Positions 20,319 to 32,009 of a stretch of DNA of 64,000 nucleotides are shown here, one piece after another. The stretch is from the NCBI GenBank assembly GCA_948567375.1, contig OX419757.1, positions 6,138,001-6,202,000 on the forward strand, in the 5' to 3' direction. The position numbers and the translations under genes were made by a program. How positions within the stretch are numbered: the stretch's first letter is position 1; every line of letters begins with the position of its first letter. The DNA is from Lunularia cruciata. Lineage: Eukaryota > Streptophyta > Marchantiopsida > Lunulariales > Lunulariaceae. The notes below the pieces were generated by a model. It was not told the DNA's origin, searched no databases, and saw only the letters and a program-made list of their open reading frames with translations.

Positions 20319-21488
20319 CCGTAGCGCTATCTTGGCACCCCACAATTCCTGTTTGATCTGAGGGTACCTCTGCTGCCATTCCGTGAAGATCCTTGCTCCA
20401 AACCTTGCTGCAAATCTGCTGCCATTCTCGTCATCTTGGCCCACAGCTCAACCAGCAGCGTAGGGGCTTGAGTCAACCGTAACTATAATTGGTCACCCAC
20501 AGCGGTAGTCAAGCGGGTGGAGCACAGGCGGGTTCTGCAGTGCTCCCTTCAGTTTTGCCATAGCAACCAAATGTTCCGGTCTTCACACAAACTTGATCCT
20601 TTTCCTCAAAAGCTGGTAGAGCAGCTCTGCAACATGACCAAAGTGTGGAATCCAGATACAATAAAAAACACATGCCCCTAAGAACCTTCTTACCTCCTGA
20701 ACCAAGGAACAGTCCTTGATCTTCCCAATTATGTCCACCTTCTCTAGATTTGGCTTCCTCCTATACGAGCCACACAGGTGTCCCACCACAAGGATCTCTC
20801 CAAGTCCAAATGCCGACTTCTCCCGAGAGAGAGTCACCTCCGCTTCAATCAACCTTCTCAATATTGCTTCCACATCCTGAATATGATCCATGACAAACCT
20901 CCTAATACCTCCATACATCAAAGTTTCATCCTTCTCACTCTCTATGCAGCCCTTGACAGGTATATCATCCAGGAATGGATGGGTCTTCTGAGATTAAAGG
21001 TCTTAAAAGATTGCAGAATTTGATTCATAGCGCTTTGCATATGCGCCATAGAGTTAGTAGCCCCCATTGGGAGAGTAAACATACGCATCAGTCCTAACGG
21101 TGTTTTGGTTATGTATCGGCTCCCTTCAGCAAGCTGAAATTGATCATAGCTTGAGTACAAATCTCCTATAGAGTAGATTGCCCTCCCTGCAAACTCCTCA
21201 GCGAACTCATCCACAGCCGGTCCTACACCAGAATTCCGGATTGTTACATTATTTGGCGGTTGCATATCCTATATGAACCGCAACTTACCATTCTTCTTCT
21301 AGATGGTGAACCAACGATTTGAGTATGGCACTTCTGATGGTTCTAAAATCTTTGCCTGAACTTTCTCCTTCAATAGTTATGTCAGCTGGGGCAGAAGCGC
21401 CTTTGGCACTGGTATTGGTCTCAGATCCCACGGTACATGCAGAATCGTGAAAATTATCATCAGTGTGATTTCCTATGGGTTCACACAC
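20319..21488 (-). pseudogene. F reverse transcriptase and RNase H N-terminal half (broken)
   Basis: Reading leftward, the RT palm has 'MQPPNNVTIRNSGVGPAVDE', 'AGRAIYSIGDLYSSYDQFQL', then TPLGLMRM and LPMGATNS (21265-20942). These replace the 'LDLxSGY' and 'MPFGLxNAP' blocks seen in the other elements here. The catalytic Y-x-D-D block is lost in a frameshift near 20945-21000. The connection continues at 20921-20583, and RNase H begins with 'RYPQIKQELWGAKIAL' near 20380-20330. This variant signature resembles, from memory, gypsy elements of fungi, so the lineage deserves a tree. Confidence 0.75.
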
Positions 21489-22752
21489 CCAATCTCCTCA
21501 ATCTTGAAAGCAAAAGCTTTCCCACACTTCCCAATCATTTCCTTAAATGCACGGCGCTCAACTTTTGTGAGCAAACTATCCCCTCCGACTGTAAGCTCAT
21601 CCAAGGTCTCTTTAGTAAATGAATGACCAATATTCCTTTCCTCTCTCAGTCTCGGTTCCTCTCTAGTCCTATGCAACAATTCAGAAGCATCCAACAGCAA
21701 TGGGATAGCAATAGGACAAACCTTTTTGTCCATTGTTTTGTACTTAGTGTCACATCTCACTTCATGAACCAACTTCAAAAGTGCTTCATGAAGCTCCCTT
21801 CCTATTTCAATCACGGGTTCTCCTTTCTCCATTGCCCCAATCACCTTCTGGACTGCCCTACCTTCTCCCCAATCCTCCAACACTCCAATGATAGTCTTGC
21901 TATCATCCATTTCCCTTGCTGTTTTCATAACTCTCTCTTTCCCTTTCATTCTCTTCTGCAAAATTCCCATGGTACTCCCTACGTGTGCAAAGCAAACAGT
22001 TCTACCACTATGGATTCCCACATAGGTCCTATCAAAATAGTCTTCCTCACTGATCTCTCGTGGTGGAATGTAGTATAGGACGCCTTGTCCCCCCACCTTC
22101 TCTGACAAGATGCCTAGTGGAAACCCCACCTTCCAGTAGGTTTTTCTGGATCTCTTAACTCTCTCCTGTTCCTGTTGCTGCCCAACAACACAGTAGGGAA
22201 TTGCACTATTCTGGTCCTGTTCTGACTTCTAACCTTTGCCACATGAGTCCCATCATTCAGACCTTTGCTCTCCATTCTAAACAGAGTAATGAAGGGCTGT
22301 CCTAGGATCACCGGGTAGGGCAAGGTATCATGCACAAACACATTAATAGGCTCTACCACATTCCCTATCTTGATTCTGACATCCGGACAAGCTCCCCACA
22401 ACGTATTTCTGGTTCTATTCACTGAGTTTACCTTCCAATCAATGTCATGGTCCACCTTCCAGCGCCCTTCATCGTAGACCGCCTTTGACATGAGGTTGAC
22501 CTCAGATCTTGAATCAATCAACGCTCTCATCGGTGTTTTCACTCCTTGCATCTTGATCTCGCACTCGCTGCAACTTCTTGCCCAAAAGGAGTCTTGCACC
22601 TCCCCTGACAAGGGCACAAAAGACTTCTCATCCTCAAGAGCAGCATCATAGACATGTGCTTCTCGGGTCTCATCCTCTGGGTTTTTCTGTTCAAGCTCAA
22701 GGCCAAAAGTTCCCACCTGTCCTTCAGCCTCACTCCCGTCCTCGTACAGCAA
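21473..22752 (-). pseudogene. F protease and pre-RT region
   Basis: The 22752-22114 frame carries the protease. 'MRALIDSRSEVNLMSKAVYD' includes an active-site D-S-R where D-S-G is expected, so Gly is replaced. The C-terminal 'PYPVILGQPFIT' is the usual second protease landmark. The next frame, 22129-21473, is a helical spacer ending 'AFKEMIGKCGKAFAFKIEEI', the conserved lead-in to RT. The two frames overlap by 16 bases and differ by a shift. Confidence 0.75.
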
Positions 22753-22779
22753 AGATGTGTATGGTCCTTCCTTGTAGAA

Positions 22780-24138
22780 TCATTTCTCCTTTGCCTTGAC
22801 AAGGATAAGGTCCTGCACATCCTTCCTCAAGCTACCAAAGATCTCTTTGTTCGTGAAACCCCTCACCTCTTGCTTCCAGAACTTTTTGGCAATCTCTTGA
22901 GGATCTAGTTCCATTTCTATGTCCCCGTTCAATAGCCAACCCGGCCCCTTCCTAGGAGATCTCTCTCCCAGCTTTTGGTTTGCTGCCCCTTCTGTGTCCA
23001 TTTGTGACTCTTCTCCACTGCTCAAATTCTGATCCCTGCTCTTTTGTGCATTGCTGAACTGCACCTCTTTCCTTCTGACCTGCCTCCTCTCCGGTTCTAC
23101 TCGCTGTTGCTTTTCCCTTACCTGCCCTTCACTATCTGCCTGTTGATCAGATTTTCATTTCTCTTCCACCATAGCATCCCAGGTGGCACCAACTTCCGCA
23201 ATGATGGCAGTTATTACCACCGGCACATCCCACCTTGATTTCCTCCGGACCTGCTTTGCTAGTCTCTTCTTCTCAACTTCTCCTAGGTCTGCACATTGCT
23301 TTACTTCACTCATTGCACTATACACACTAGGCTCAAATGCAGTGACTGCCATACTTACTTCACATTTCCCATGTGTCTTTCCAGTAGAGCCTTCATCCCT
23401 CTCTTGTTACCGTTCAGCGGTATTGGCTCCCCAATATCGTAGAAGGCTATCTTCTTCATCTCGGGTTCTCCAACAAACTTCACCCACTGTTTGCAAACTG
23501 CTTTTGATAGCTCTTGGCAGTCTCTTTTGGCATGACTCTTACTGTCACACCACATGCACCCATAGGGTTGCCTCCTCTCTCCATCCGTCCTTGCAGTGCT
23601 ACTCCCACTTTGCAACTGGTCGACCTTGGTGGTCAGAATCTTCAACCCTTCCATTAGCCGCAAGATCTCATCCACTGCTCCTTCTTTGGGCATTTCACTC
23701 ACTCGCTGTCCCTCCTTCCCTCTCCCGGACCCAATCACACTACTCCAAATAGGCACTTTGGCTATTGCTTCTTCATCCAGCTCTCTCTGCCTCCGCCTAC
23801 GGCTCACCCAGACAACCGCCTCCTCAATCTTTCCCCACTCTACCGCTCCCAACCAATCAGGTTGGAGTAGATCGAGTGCATACTCCAACTCATCCTGCAA
23901 ACGACTATCTGTAGCTCGTAGAAAGTAGTTAGACCTTTGTAGTTTAATGACCTTAGCTTCATATGCTGACAGATGCCCCAGTCTCTTATTATTATCTCCC
24001 AGTCCCTTAGGAGATCTTGAGGGCCCAAGTTTTTACTCCTATTGTTCACCCAATCTAAGAACATGGTCTGGGTGACCCGATCTGCATCCTGCAGCAAGAA
24101 GTCCTCCTTCATCATCTGGGAGAACTCCCATGTCTCTG
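22780..24138 (-). pseudogene. F gag C-terminal part, zinc knuckle and linker
   Basis: This continues gag from the far side of A3. The 24138-23840 frame is helical. The 23900-23355 frame holds a zinc knuckle CMWCDSKSHAKRDC (C-x2-C-x4-H-x4-C, near 23520-23560). After it come basic and charged linker frames 23352-23155 and 23064-22780. Several shifts break it. Gag here is split by A3, whose target duplication is CTCTG/CTCCG. Confidence 0.75.
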
Positions 24139-24935
24139 TGTGACAACCCGGCAAATATCACTTTTGCGGTAATCGGGTAAGTAAATTTTGTTCCCGCAGA
24201 GATATGAGTCAAAATTGGTCAAATACAAAGTCAAATAGTAACACTATAGTTCTTCTTGGTTGCGTCTTTAATCTCTTAGGTAGAAACCACCCCCAAAAGA
24301 GAGTAACAAGCACTAATTCACAGTCTTGTCACAAATTAGCACTCCATAATCACAACTCCATCAAATCTTTCCAAACAATCTTGATTGTGATGATTCAAGC
24401 TCTCCCAAAAATGGCACTTCACTGTAAAACAACTTTGCCTCAGAATTGTGTTCCACTCCTCCACTGAAGGCACAACTTCCTTGATCAAAATTGCTTCACA
24501 TCAACTTTGCACTACACTCACAAATACAGAATACTACCAACACTACAATTCCTCTCAGATCTATCAAGGCATTGCTTCGATTGCACTTCACTCAGGATCA
24601 AACACACAGAGTAAAGATCAAGGTTGTGGAATCCAACATCCAACAAGCACAATGACTTGCACTTCAAATTTCTCCACACACTAACAAACACAAGCACAAC
24701 GTTGATACTCAAAATCAAGCTTAAGCGACGCGCACTGCTTCACAACACTTCGCTTTATCTATTATCAAAAATAATGAGCACTAAACAACATAGGGCTACG
24801 AATGCCACTCTTAAATAGTGAAGAAATCAACAGTTATCTTCCTAATGCACCTCTTTCTAATGACTCTACAAACCTGCAGATCTGAAATGACAATGCACGT
24901 CTCCATATCTGCCTATTCAAATCTCAAATTGGTTA

Positions 24936-27513
24936 CTAATCTGATCCGATGTCTACTTCTTCTTCAGCTTTCAAACCCAAACCCAAAGTAACTGTACTTC
25001 CTACTACTCTATCCTTGGGTTTCATAATTCCTACATCTTCTACCAAATCTAACAATTCTCTTTCCTGATCTGACATTTCACTAGTGGGTAATCTATTGAA
25101 CTCCTTATCTGCTGACCCATTCTTCTCTAATGTCTCCAATGGTAACTCTGAAGACATCTGCACTCCTACTTCATCTACTTCAAGTTTGGCTCTAACATCT
25201 TTTTGAAGTTTATCTATCTCTATCTTCACTAGATCTAATATAATCGTGATATTGTCTTCGACTTCCAGTATCTTCCTATCTACCCGAGTTCTAAGACTTA
25301 TTAATAGAGCATTCAAGTTTGTATCCTTTGCATGTCTCCTCCTTGTCTCCTGCACCAACAACTTCAACTAGTGCAGCCTTGTCTCTTCAATATGAACACT
25401 GGCCTCTGTACTCAGCATCGCATTCGTCTTGATTACGATCTCTTTCAATGGCCCCAATCTCATCTTCCTTTCACGCTCCTAATCTGCAAGCCAATCTTCC
25501 CTATACATTGCCAACTCTGCCTCAAACTCGGCTTTCACAGTTTCTTTCTCCTTCTCCTTTTGCACAATCTTCTCCTCCTAATTATGAAGTAACTCTTGTA
25601 ATCGCTCTTCTTCCCTATATCTCACTGTCAACTCCCATTGCCACAGTTGCGTCTTCTCTTCTACACTCTCCATCACTCTATTGAGTTCTTGTTCCTTCTT
25701 TGCTACCCTTGCCATAACATGGATAATTTCTAGTCTGGAATCAACAAATTGTTGCTTCAAGATTTCATACTCTGCTACTTGTTTCTCCCTTGCTATGTCA
25801 CTCTTCTTCACAAGTTCTTCTCGATACCTTGCTTTTCTCTTCAAGTCCTCAATAACTTGACCCTGTACTATTGCATCCCCTTGCAATACTTCCCTTTCCT
25901 CCTCACCTCGGGTTATACTCTTCTTCAACTCCGAGTTCTCTTCTTCCAATCTTGCCAACACCTGCAACACAGTCTTCACCTCCAGACATGTCGACTGCAT
26001 CTCCTTCTTCTTGTGCTCCAACTTCACCAACAACGGGCACACAATTTCTCGCAAGTACTCCACTCCATCACTTGCACCTACTTCCACCTGTGGAGAGATC
26101 TCCTTCTTTACCTCTTCTCCTCCCGATACTTGCCTTCTTCTTTGTAGTTGTCGTATCGAAATAGACGCTTCACTTCCCAAGCTAGCATTTGCTTCTTCCC
26201 TTGCCTTGCTCGGACCTGCTTCACACTTTGCCTTGTGTCTCAACCGAACTCCTCTCTGAATTGTAATCATCTTCTCCTCCGGCTCGGGTACCTCGTCCTC
26301 CAACTTCACATTATTATCTTCCTCAATCTCCACTCAAACTTCTTCTTCTTCTTCGGCAGCAGGCACCGACGTCATCTCCCCACCTTCACTATTGCTACTC
26401 ATATCTCCACTTTGTAGCATGAGCTCTGGTCCTTCCTTGTGTTCCGAGTCTTTGGACTTGCACTCGGCTTCGCCTTCCGAGTCTTCCTTTGTTGACGCAA
26501 TCACCACTATGCCTTTCCTTGGGTTTTGTATCCTAATCTTTCGAGGTCTTGTCTTCTCCACGTCTTTACCTTCTCCTTGTCAACTCTGCTTCTTTGACTT
26601 CAGAGTACTCACTTCTACCTCCATGCTCTTGCCTGTCTGCGCGTAGTACTCATCAGTGCTTTGGATTTGAAGAATGTATTGTTGCTCCTCCGCGTCGACT
26701 TCTCTTCTCAAGTTGGGATGGAAGTGAGACACCATTCTGCTGCGCTTCGCTGAATTGAGCAAATTCAACCCAAGGTAAAAATGTGATGCAAACAACACAA
26801 TGTAGTGTGGAGATGACTTATCTTGCAAATTCCAAAACCATTTGTCTCGTCCTCCCATGGAAGCACCTCGCCCAATTGATAAGCTTTCCTGCAAACATCT
26901 TATGGAAGAACACCGCTTGGTGTTTCATCACATAAATCGTTCTCTCCGGCTTCAGGATTGCCATGAGAGCACTCACGATCCCTCTCTTCACTGGATCTTT
27001 GTAACTCTTGACCTTATACCCATTCTTCGTTCTCTTCAAAGAGAAGGCATCTTTCACTTCTTGGGTTTCTTTGGCTACCTCTCCCTTCCCCGAGAACATG
27101 GCACCCTGCTCCGCGCCTGCCTCTCTTCCGAGCACTAATCTCCAATCCGACTTTGTCTAGCGAGCCGGATTTCCTCTCTTCTCCTCTTCCTCGGGGCCAT
27201 CGAGACACTTACTCTTGATTATCTCGGTCATGAAACCTGGAAAACTTACGTTCCAATTCCATGCTAAGAATGTGATCCAAAGTCGGCTCAAGGCTTTGAT
27301 TCTTGCGATCATATCTAACCTACAAATCGCATGATTTCTCACTGCAAATTTGGAGTTCTTCTTTCCTCCTCCCATCTTTCTTGCTTCCTCACTATCTCTT
27401 GGTTCAACTCTCTTGAATTCTCCTCTACACACTAGCACATCTTCAACTCTACTTCGCTTCCCACGATCTCATTTAGGATGACTCCTCAACGGCAAAGGAA
27501 AATTGCTCAACAT
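24936..27513 (-). pseudogene. Family A coiled-coil gene, best copy (A3)
   Basis: I do not recognise the family. The start is either Met at 27513 (shared with A4) or Met at 27375 (MGGGKKNS). Parts in order: a globular N-terminus with 'AVRNHAICRLDMIARIKALS' and 'WITFLAWNWNVSFPGFM'; a conserved block 'KRGIVSALMAILKPERTIYV' and 'HFYLGLNLLNSA'; a basic stretch (RPRKIRIQNPRKG); Ser/Glu-rich acid runs; then some 400 residues of Glu/Lys/Leu-rich coiled coil (26333-25578 and 25367-24936). One frameshift lies near 26850, and stops near 26562, 25575 and 25370 are single-base. The total is about 800 codons. The basic patch could be a nuclear signal; function unknown. Confidence 0.6.
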
Positions 27514-27531
27514 TGCTTCGTCGTTAGCCCG

Positions 27532-27540
27532 ATTTTTATA
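27532..27540 (-). promoter_or_regulatory. TATA-like box upstream of the A3 gene
   Basis: The minus strand reads TATAAAAAT about 20 bases before the Met at 27513. The same box is present at the matching place in A4 (36822-36832). A usual 30-bp TATA-to-start distance would put initiation near 27505, which would favour the Met at 27375 as the translation start. If A is an LTR, this would be its promoter and its sense would be minus. Confidence 0.45.
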
Positions 27541-27925
27541 GAGTTGTGCCTTCTTTGTCTCTCTTCAATTCAAGTTTCTACCAAGAAATCACACCTCTTG
27601 CATGTGCCTATCACTGTCAATTGTACTTCACGTGTATGGCTGCCAGTTTTGAATGGTCCCTTCTTGAATTTCCCGCCCCAAAGAAAGGTTGTTACATTGT
27701 CTTCGCCTCGGGTTGAGCTCCCCCCAATACAAAGACTTCTTACTTCGGGTTGTATGCTGACAGGGCAAGTCCGAGTACTTTGCCTTATGACCCAAAGTCA
27801 CTTTACCTTGGGTTTCATCCCAAAGACTCTTTTCTTTGCCTTCTTTGGCCATACAGGCGCAATTTGACTTCTCTATACATTTCTTCTTCTCTATTTTGAA
27901 AAAAACAAAAAATGTGGGTACCACA

Positions 27926-28270
27926 CTCCGCCCCTCTCACCAAGCCCTCAACCACTCTCCTGATTTCAAGCTCAACCAACGTAGGGAACCTAGCAATGGC
28001 AATGTTCTCATCCAGATCATGAAGCTTAACCTCTCTGCAGTAGACCTTCAGATACTTGGTCACGTCCTTACCATCAAATTCCCCTTGCTGATCTACCACA
28101 GCGCACAAACACTTTGTGACTTGTGAAGAGTGCGCTTTCACCTTGTCTCTTTCCTTGTCTTGATCCTTCATGGCTCTCATGGTTGCCATGACAATCAGTG
28201 AGATCTCATGTTCCCTTGTCATAGCTGCAGATGAAGCCTCTAGGCCCATCTCTACCTCAGCACAGCTCAC
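27926..28270 (-). pseudogene. F gag N-terminal part
   Basis: Beginning at Met 28270, this reads helical, charged sequence with 'GKDVTKYLKVYCREVKLHDL' and 'FPTLVELEIRRVVEGLVRG', a capsid-like gag fold start. It is cut at 27926 by A3 and resumes at 24138. Before it, 28271-28360 is leader. Confidence 0.65.
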
Positions 28271-28360
28271 TATTGTCCACTTAGATTAGTCCAATTTGCC
28301 CTTTTCCCCTTTTCCCAACTCCAACTGGCCTAACATCTAAGCAGAAACCTCAAGATTCCA

Positions 28361-28374
28361 TAGCATGGTCGCCA
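28361..28374 (-). other. F primer-binding site (putative)
   Basis: On the sense strand TGGCGACCATGCTA lies four bases after the LTR end CCCCGACA. It begins with the TGG expected from the CCA end of a tRNA. Which tRNA it matches was not resolved. Confidence 0.5.
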
Positions 28375-28980
28375 CTTATGTCGGGGAATTTGTTTGGCCT
28401 CAAGAGTGCACCAGGCACCTAGCTGCTTGTGCTTAGTTTGTCCTTGGCCTTCACAGAACTGGCTAGCTCACATGGTTTCAGTTATGGTTTTGGGACCTGA
28501 CGGTTCCTAGGAGAGGCTGGAATTATTTTTTTTACGAACAACAACTAGTTTTCTATTCAGCTCAACCATGCCAACTATTGAGTCAAACCTTTCATATAGA
28601 CGGACTGAGAGCTCCTAAAAAGGAGCTTTCATGATGCTAGTCACAGTTCAAACACACCATCATCTCAGCTCTACTAGACCTGCAAAGTTTTCTTTCTTGC
28701 CCAGCCTTCTCTCTCTTGCAAGGTCCTTCATTCTCTTGTAAAGAAACCCATTTCCTGCCCTGCACTCTCAAGGCCTTACTTTCCTATGAAAATTTCTCTC
28801 CTCTATCCTGCACTCCTTCAAGGCATACTCCCTGCCATTTATTCACCTGGCCACTATCATGCTCAATAGCACTTTCAAAAGTTTCCCTCTCCTTCTGTCA
28901 CAGACCAAGGCCAGGCAACCTTCAAAAATCTCTCTTCAATAGTTCACTCCTGTCCAGACCAAGCCCTAGAGACTCTCGCT

Positions 28981-29110
28981 CCTTCACTCTGAACAGTCTC
29001 TTATTCACTTTGTCCCTCTCATTTGCTCTGTCCAGTCTCTCATTCACTCTGTCCAGTCTCTCATTTACTCTGCCCGGTCTCTCATTCACTCTGCTCAGTC
29101 TTCCCTTCAT
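28981..29110. repeat. Short tandem array, about 20-21 bp unit, in F 5' LTR
   Basis: The unit 'tctctcattcactctgtccag' and variants repeat about five times. The same array is found reversed in the solo LTR at 19612-19730. Confidence 0.75.
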
Positions 29111-29529
29111 GGGGATTCTTCACTGTTACATTTTCAACAGCACATCCTCTACATCCAAAATTCATTCCATGTCCACATCTTCACAACAAACATTCCTCAT
29201 TCAAAATTTGCTCTCCTATCAACATTCTCACAATAAACATCCTTCCACATTCAAAATCATTCCCTGTTCAGCCAAAGCAACCCTAGCACAAATCTACCCA
29301 TGTCACTGGCTACTGCTCCGGGAAGCCAACCTTCAAAATCTCTCCTATCTTGTGCAAGGCAAACTCAGACTCAAATTTCTTCTCCTGCTCCAGCCTTGGT
29401 TCAGTCCTTCCTGCAGATGTCAACTCCTTCTCTTTTCCACTGCTCCAAATCAATGACCAAGCAAAATTTGAAATATCCTGCTCCTGCAACAGCCATAGGC
29501 CTCCACACTCAAAATTTCCCCTCCTCCTG

Positions 29530-30860
29530 TCACAGCCTAAGGCATCTCAAAAATTTCCTCTGGCCCTCAAGACTCCCACTCAACTTTCTAAAATCATCTC
29601 TTGGGCATGTCACAACCCTCAGGCATTTTGAAATCCCTCCTTGGCTTGCAGCACTCTCACTCAACTTCCCAACTTTCCCTTCCTGTCACAGCCCTAAACT
29701 CATTTCAAAATTACTCCCTAGCCTGCAACATTCTTACTCAACTTTCCAACTTTCCTTTCTTGTCACAGCCCTAAGGCAATTTGAAATTCCTCCCTGGCTT
29801 GCAGCATTCTCACTCAACTTTCCAACTTTCCTTTCTTGTCACAGCTCTAAGGCATTTCAAAATTCCTCCCTGGCTTGCATCACTCTCACTCAACTTTCCA
29901 ACTTTCCTTTCCTGCACAGCCCTAAGGCATTTCAAAATTCCTCCCTGGCCTACAGCACTCTCACTCAACTTCCCAACTTTCCTTTCTTGTCACAGCCCTA
30001 AGGCAATTCAAAATTCCTCCCTGGCCTGCAACATTCTCACTCAACTTTCCAACTTTCCTTTCCTGTCATAGCCCTCAGGCATTTCAAAATTCCTTTGAGG
30101 CTTGCATCAATCTCACTCAACTTTCCAACTTTCCTTTCTTGTCACAACGCTAAGGCAATTCGAAATTCCTCCCTGGCCTGTAGCATTCTCACTCAACTTT
30201 CCAACTTTTCTTTCCTGTCATAGCCCTAAGGCATTTTGAAATTCCTCCCTGGCTTGCATCACTCTCACTCAACTTTCCAACTTTCCTTTCCTGTCACAGC
30301 CCTAAGGCATTTGGAAATTCCTCCCTAGCTTGCAGCACTCTCACTCAACTTTCCAATGTTCCTTTCTTGTCACAACCCTAAGGCAGTTTGAAATTCCTCC
30401 CACATTCTCACTCAACTTTCCAAATTTCCTTTCATGTCACAACCTAAGGCATTTCAAAAATCCTTCTCTGGCCCTACAAGAGTCTCACTCAAATTTCAAA
30501 AATCATCTCTTGGCCCTCGTAAAGCCCTAAGGCATCTCGTAAAGCCCTAAGGCCTCGTAAATCCTTCTCTGTCCCTCCAAGAGTCCCTCTTGACTTTCAA
30601 AAAATCTCCTAGCCCTATCACAGCCCTAAGGCACTCTCAAAAATTCCTCAGCCCTCAAGACTCTCACTCCAATTTTTGAAATTCATCTCTTGGTCCTGTC
30701 ACAGCCCTAAGGTAGGTTGAAAATCCTTCTCTGGCCCTACAAGAGTCCCTCTTAACTTTCAAAACATCTCCTGGCCCTATCACAACCCTAAGGCACTCTC
30801 AAAAATTCCTGAGCCCTCAAGACTCTCACTCTACTTTTCAAAATTCATCTATTGGTCCTG
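29530..30860. repeat. 76-bp minisatellite in F 5' LTR
   Basis: The unit starts 'tgtcacagccctaaggca', continues 'aaattcctccctggcttgca' and ends 'ctcaactttccaactttcct'. Starts at 29761, 29837 and 29913 show the 76-base period. About ten units run to 30430, then a diverged longer form (80-90 bp) matching the 3' LTR repeats continues to A4 and resumes after it at 37221. Because 76 is not a multiple of three the units are read in changing frames. The long frame 29300-30001 is a by-product. Confidence 0.85.
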
Positions 30861-31560
30861 TCACAACTGTGACAACTCGGAAAATATCACTTTTGCGGTA
30901 ATCAAGTAAGTAAAGTTCATACCCGCAGAGATATGATTCAGAATTGGTCAAATACAAAGTCAAACAGTAACATGTAGTTCTTCTTGAGTTCTTCTTTAAT
31001 CTCAGAGGTAGAAACCACACCCAGAACATAGTAACAAGTACTGATTTGCAGTCTTGTCACAAATTAGCACTCCTTAATCACAACACCATCAATTCTTTCC
31101 AAACAATCTTGATTGTGATGATTTAGGCTCTCCCAAAAATGGCACTTCACTGCAAAATGAATTCACCATAGAATTGTGTTCCACCCTTTTGCTAAAGGCT
31201 CAACTTCTTTGATCAAAATTGCTTCATATCAACTTTGCACTGCACTCACAAATGCAAAATACTACCAACACTACAATTCCTCTCAGATATGTCAAGGTAT
31301 TGCTCCAATTGCACTTCACTCAAGATCAAACACACAGAATGAAGATCAAGGCTGTGGAATCCAACATCCAACAAGCACACTAACTTGCACTTCAAATTTC
31401 TCCAAACACTCACAAACACAATTGCAGAGCTGATACTCGGAATCAAGCTCAAGCAATGAGCACTGCATCATAGCACTTTGCTTTATCTATTCTCAAAAAT
31501 AATGAGTACTAAACAACATCTAACTGCGAATGCCACTCTTAAGCAGTGAAGCAACTGACA

Positions 31561-31910
31561 GATCTGAGACCTTTTGAGTCGCAAGTACAGGAGCATCTTT
31601 GACAACAGATTCGAGTATTGCATTCATCTTCTGATTTTGCTCCAAATTGCCAAGAGACAAGTATGTATTGTTCAATCTCACAATATGGCACTAGCGACTC
31701 TTTGAGCAAAACAGGCTAAACTATGACGTTTAGTTTAAAAGAGTTGCCTTCATTCCTGAGCCAAATGTCCAGTATTCTTTAGTATTTGAATGCCATTTAT
31801 TGCTTATGTTCAGGTATTACACACCGAGGCCAGAGTTTATTATCACTGAAGAAGCGGATAAGATGCATGTGTGCAGTTTAAAGCTACCACCCAATGCTTC
31901 AATTCATGAA
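31561..31910 (+). other. A4-specific insert with exon-like sequence, possible captured host fragment
   Basis: A2 and A3 lack this ~350-bp block between 'gtgaagca' and 'ctacaaacctgcag'. On the plus strand a frame follows an acceptor-like 'ttgcttatgttcag' (31800-31813): YYTPRPEFIITEEADKMHVC then SLKLPPNASIHE. The pattern is protein-like and not from any element here. The 'C-x-L-x-LPPNA' stretch weakly recalls the dimerisation region of plant Dicer-like proteins, but I cannot establish that. No target duplication was found. Confidence 0.35.
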
Positions 31911-32009
31911 TGTCTAACGTACCTCTTACTTATGAGTCTACAAACCTGCAGATCGGAAATGACAATGCACCTCTTCATATCTGCCTATTCAAATCTGAAA
32001 TTGGTTATT

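Larger units (their letters stand above)
24139..27925. mobile_element. Family A unit, copy A3 (both ends present, 3,787 bp)
   Basis: The ends are TGTGACAACCCGG and GTGGGTACCACA. The last ten bases are an imperfect inverted copy of the first ten. The 5-bp flanks are CTCTG (24134-24138) and CTCCG (27926-27930), a target duplication with one change. There are no gag, protease, RT or integrase motifs, no second LTR, and the two ends are not direct repeats. The left 800 bp are non-coding; the rest holds the minus-strand gene. It is inserted in F gag. It is either a solo LTR containing an ORF or a non-autonomous element. Confidence 0.82.

Noticed and set aside
22578-23928. Plus-strand frames opposite F gag and linker
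   Set aside because: Shadow frames of the minus-strand element; no domain.
29300-30001. 233-codon open frame on the plus strand
   Set aside because: It is translated minisatellite; the unit is repetitive, other frames are also open, and it lies inside an LTR.
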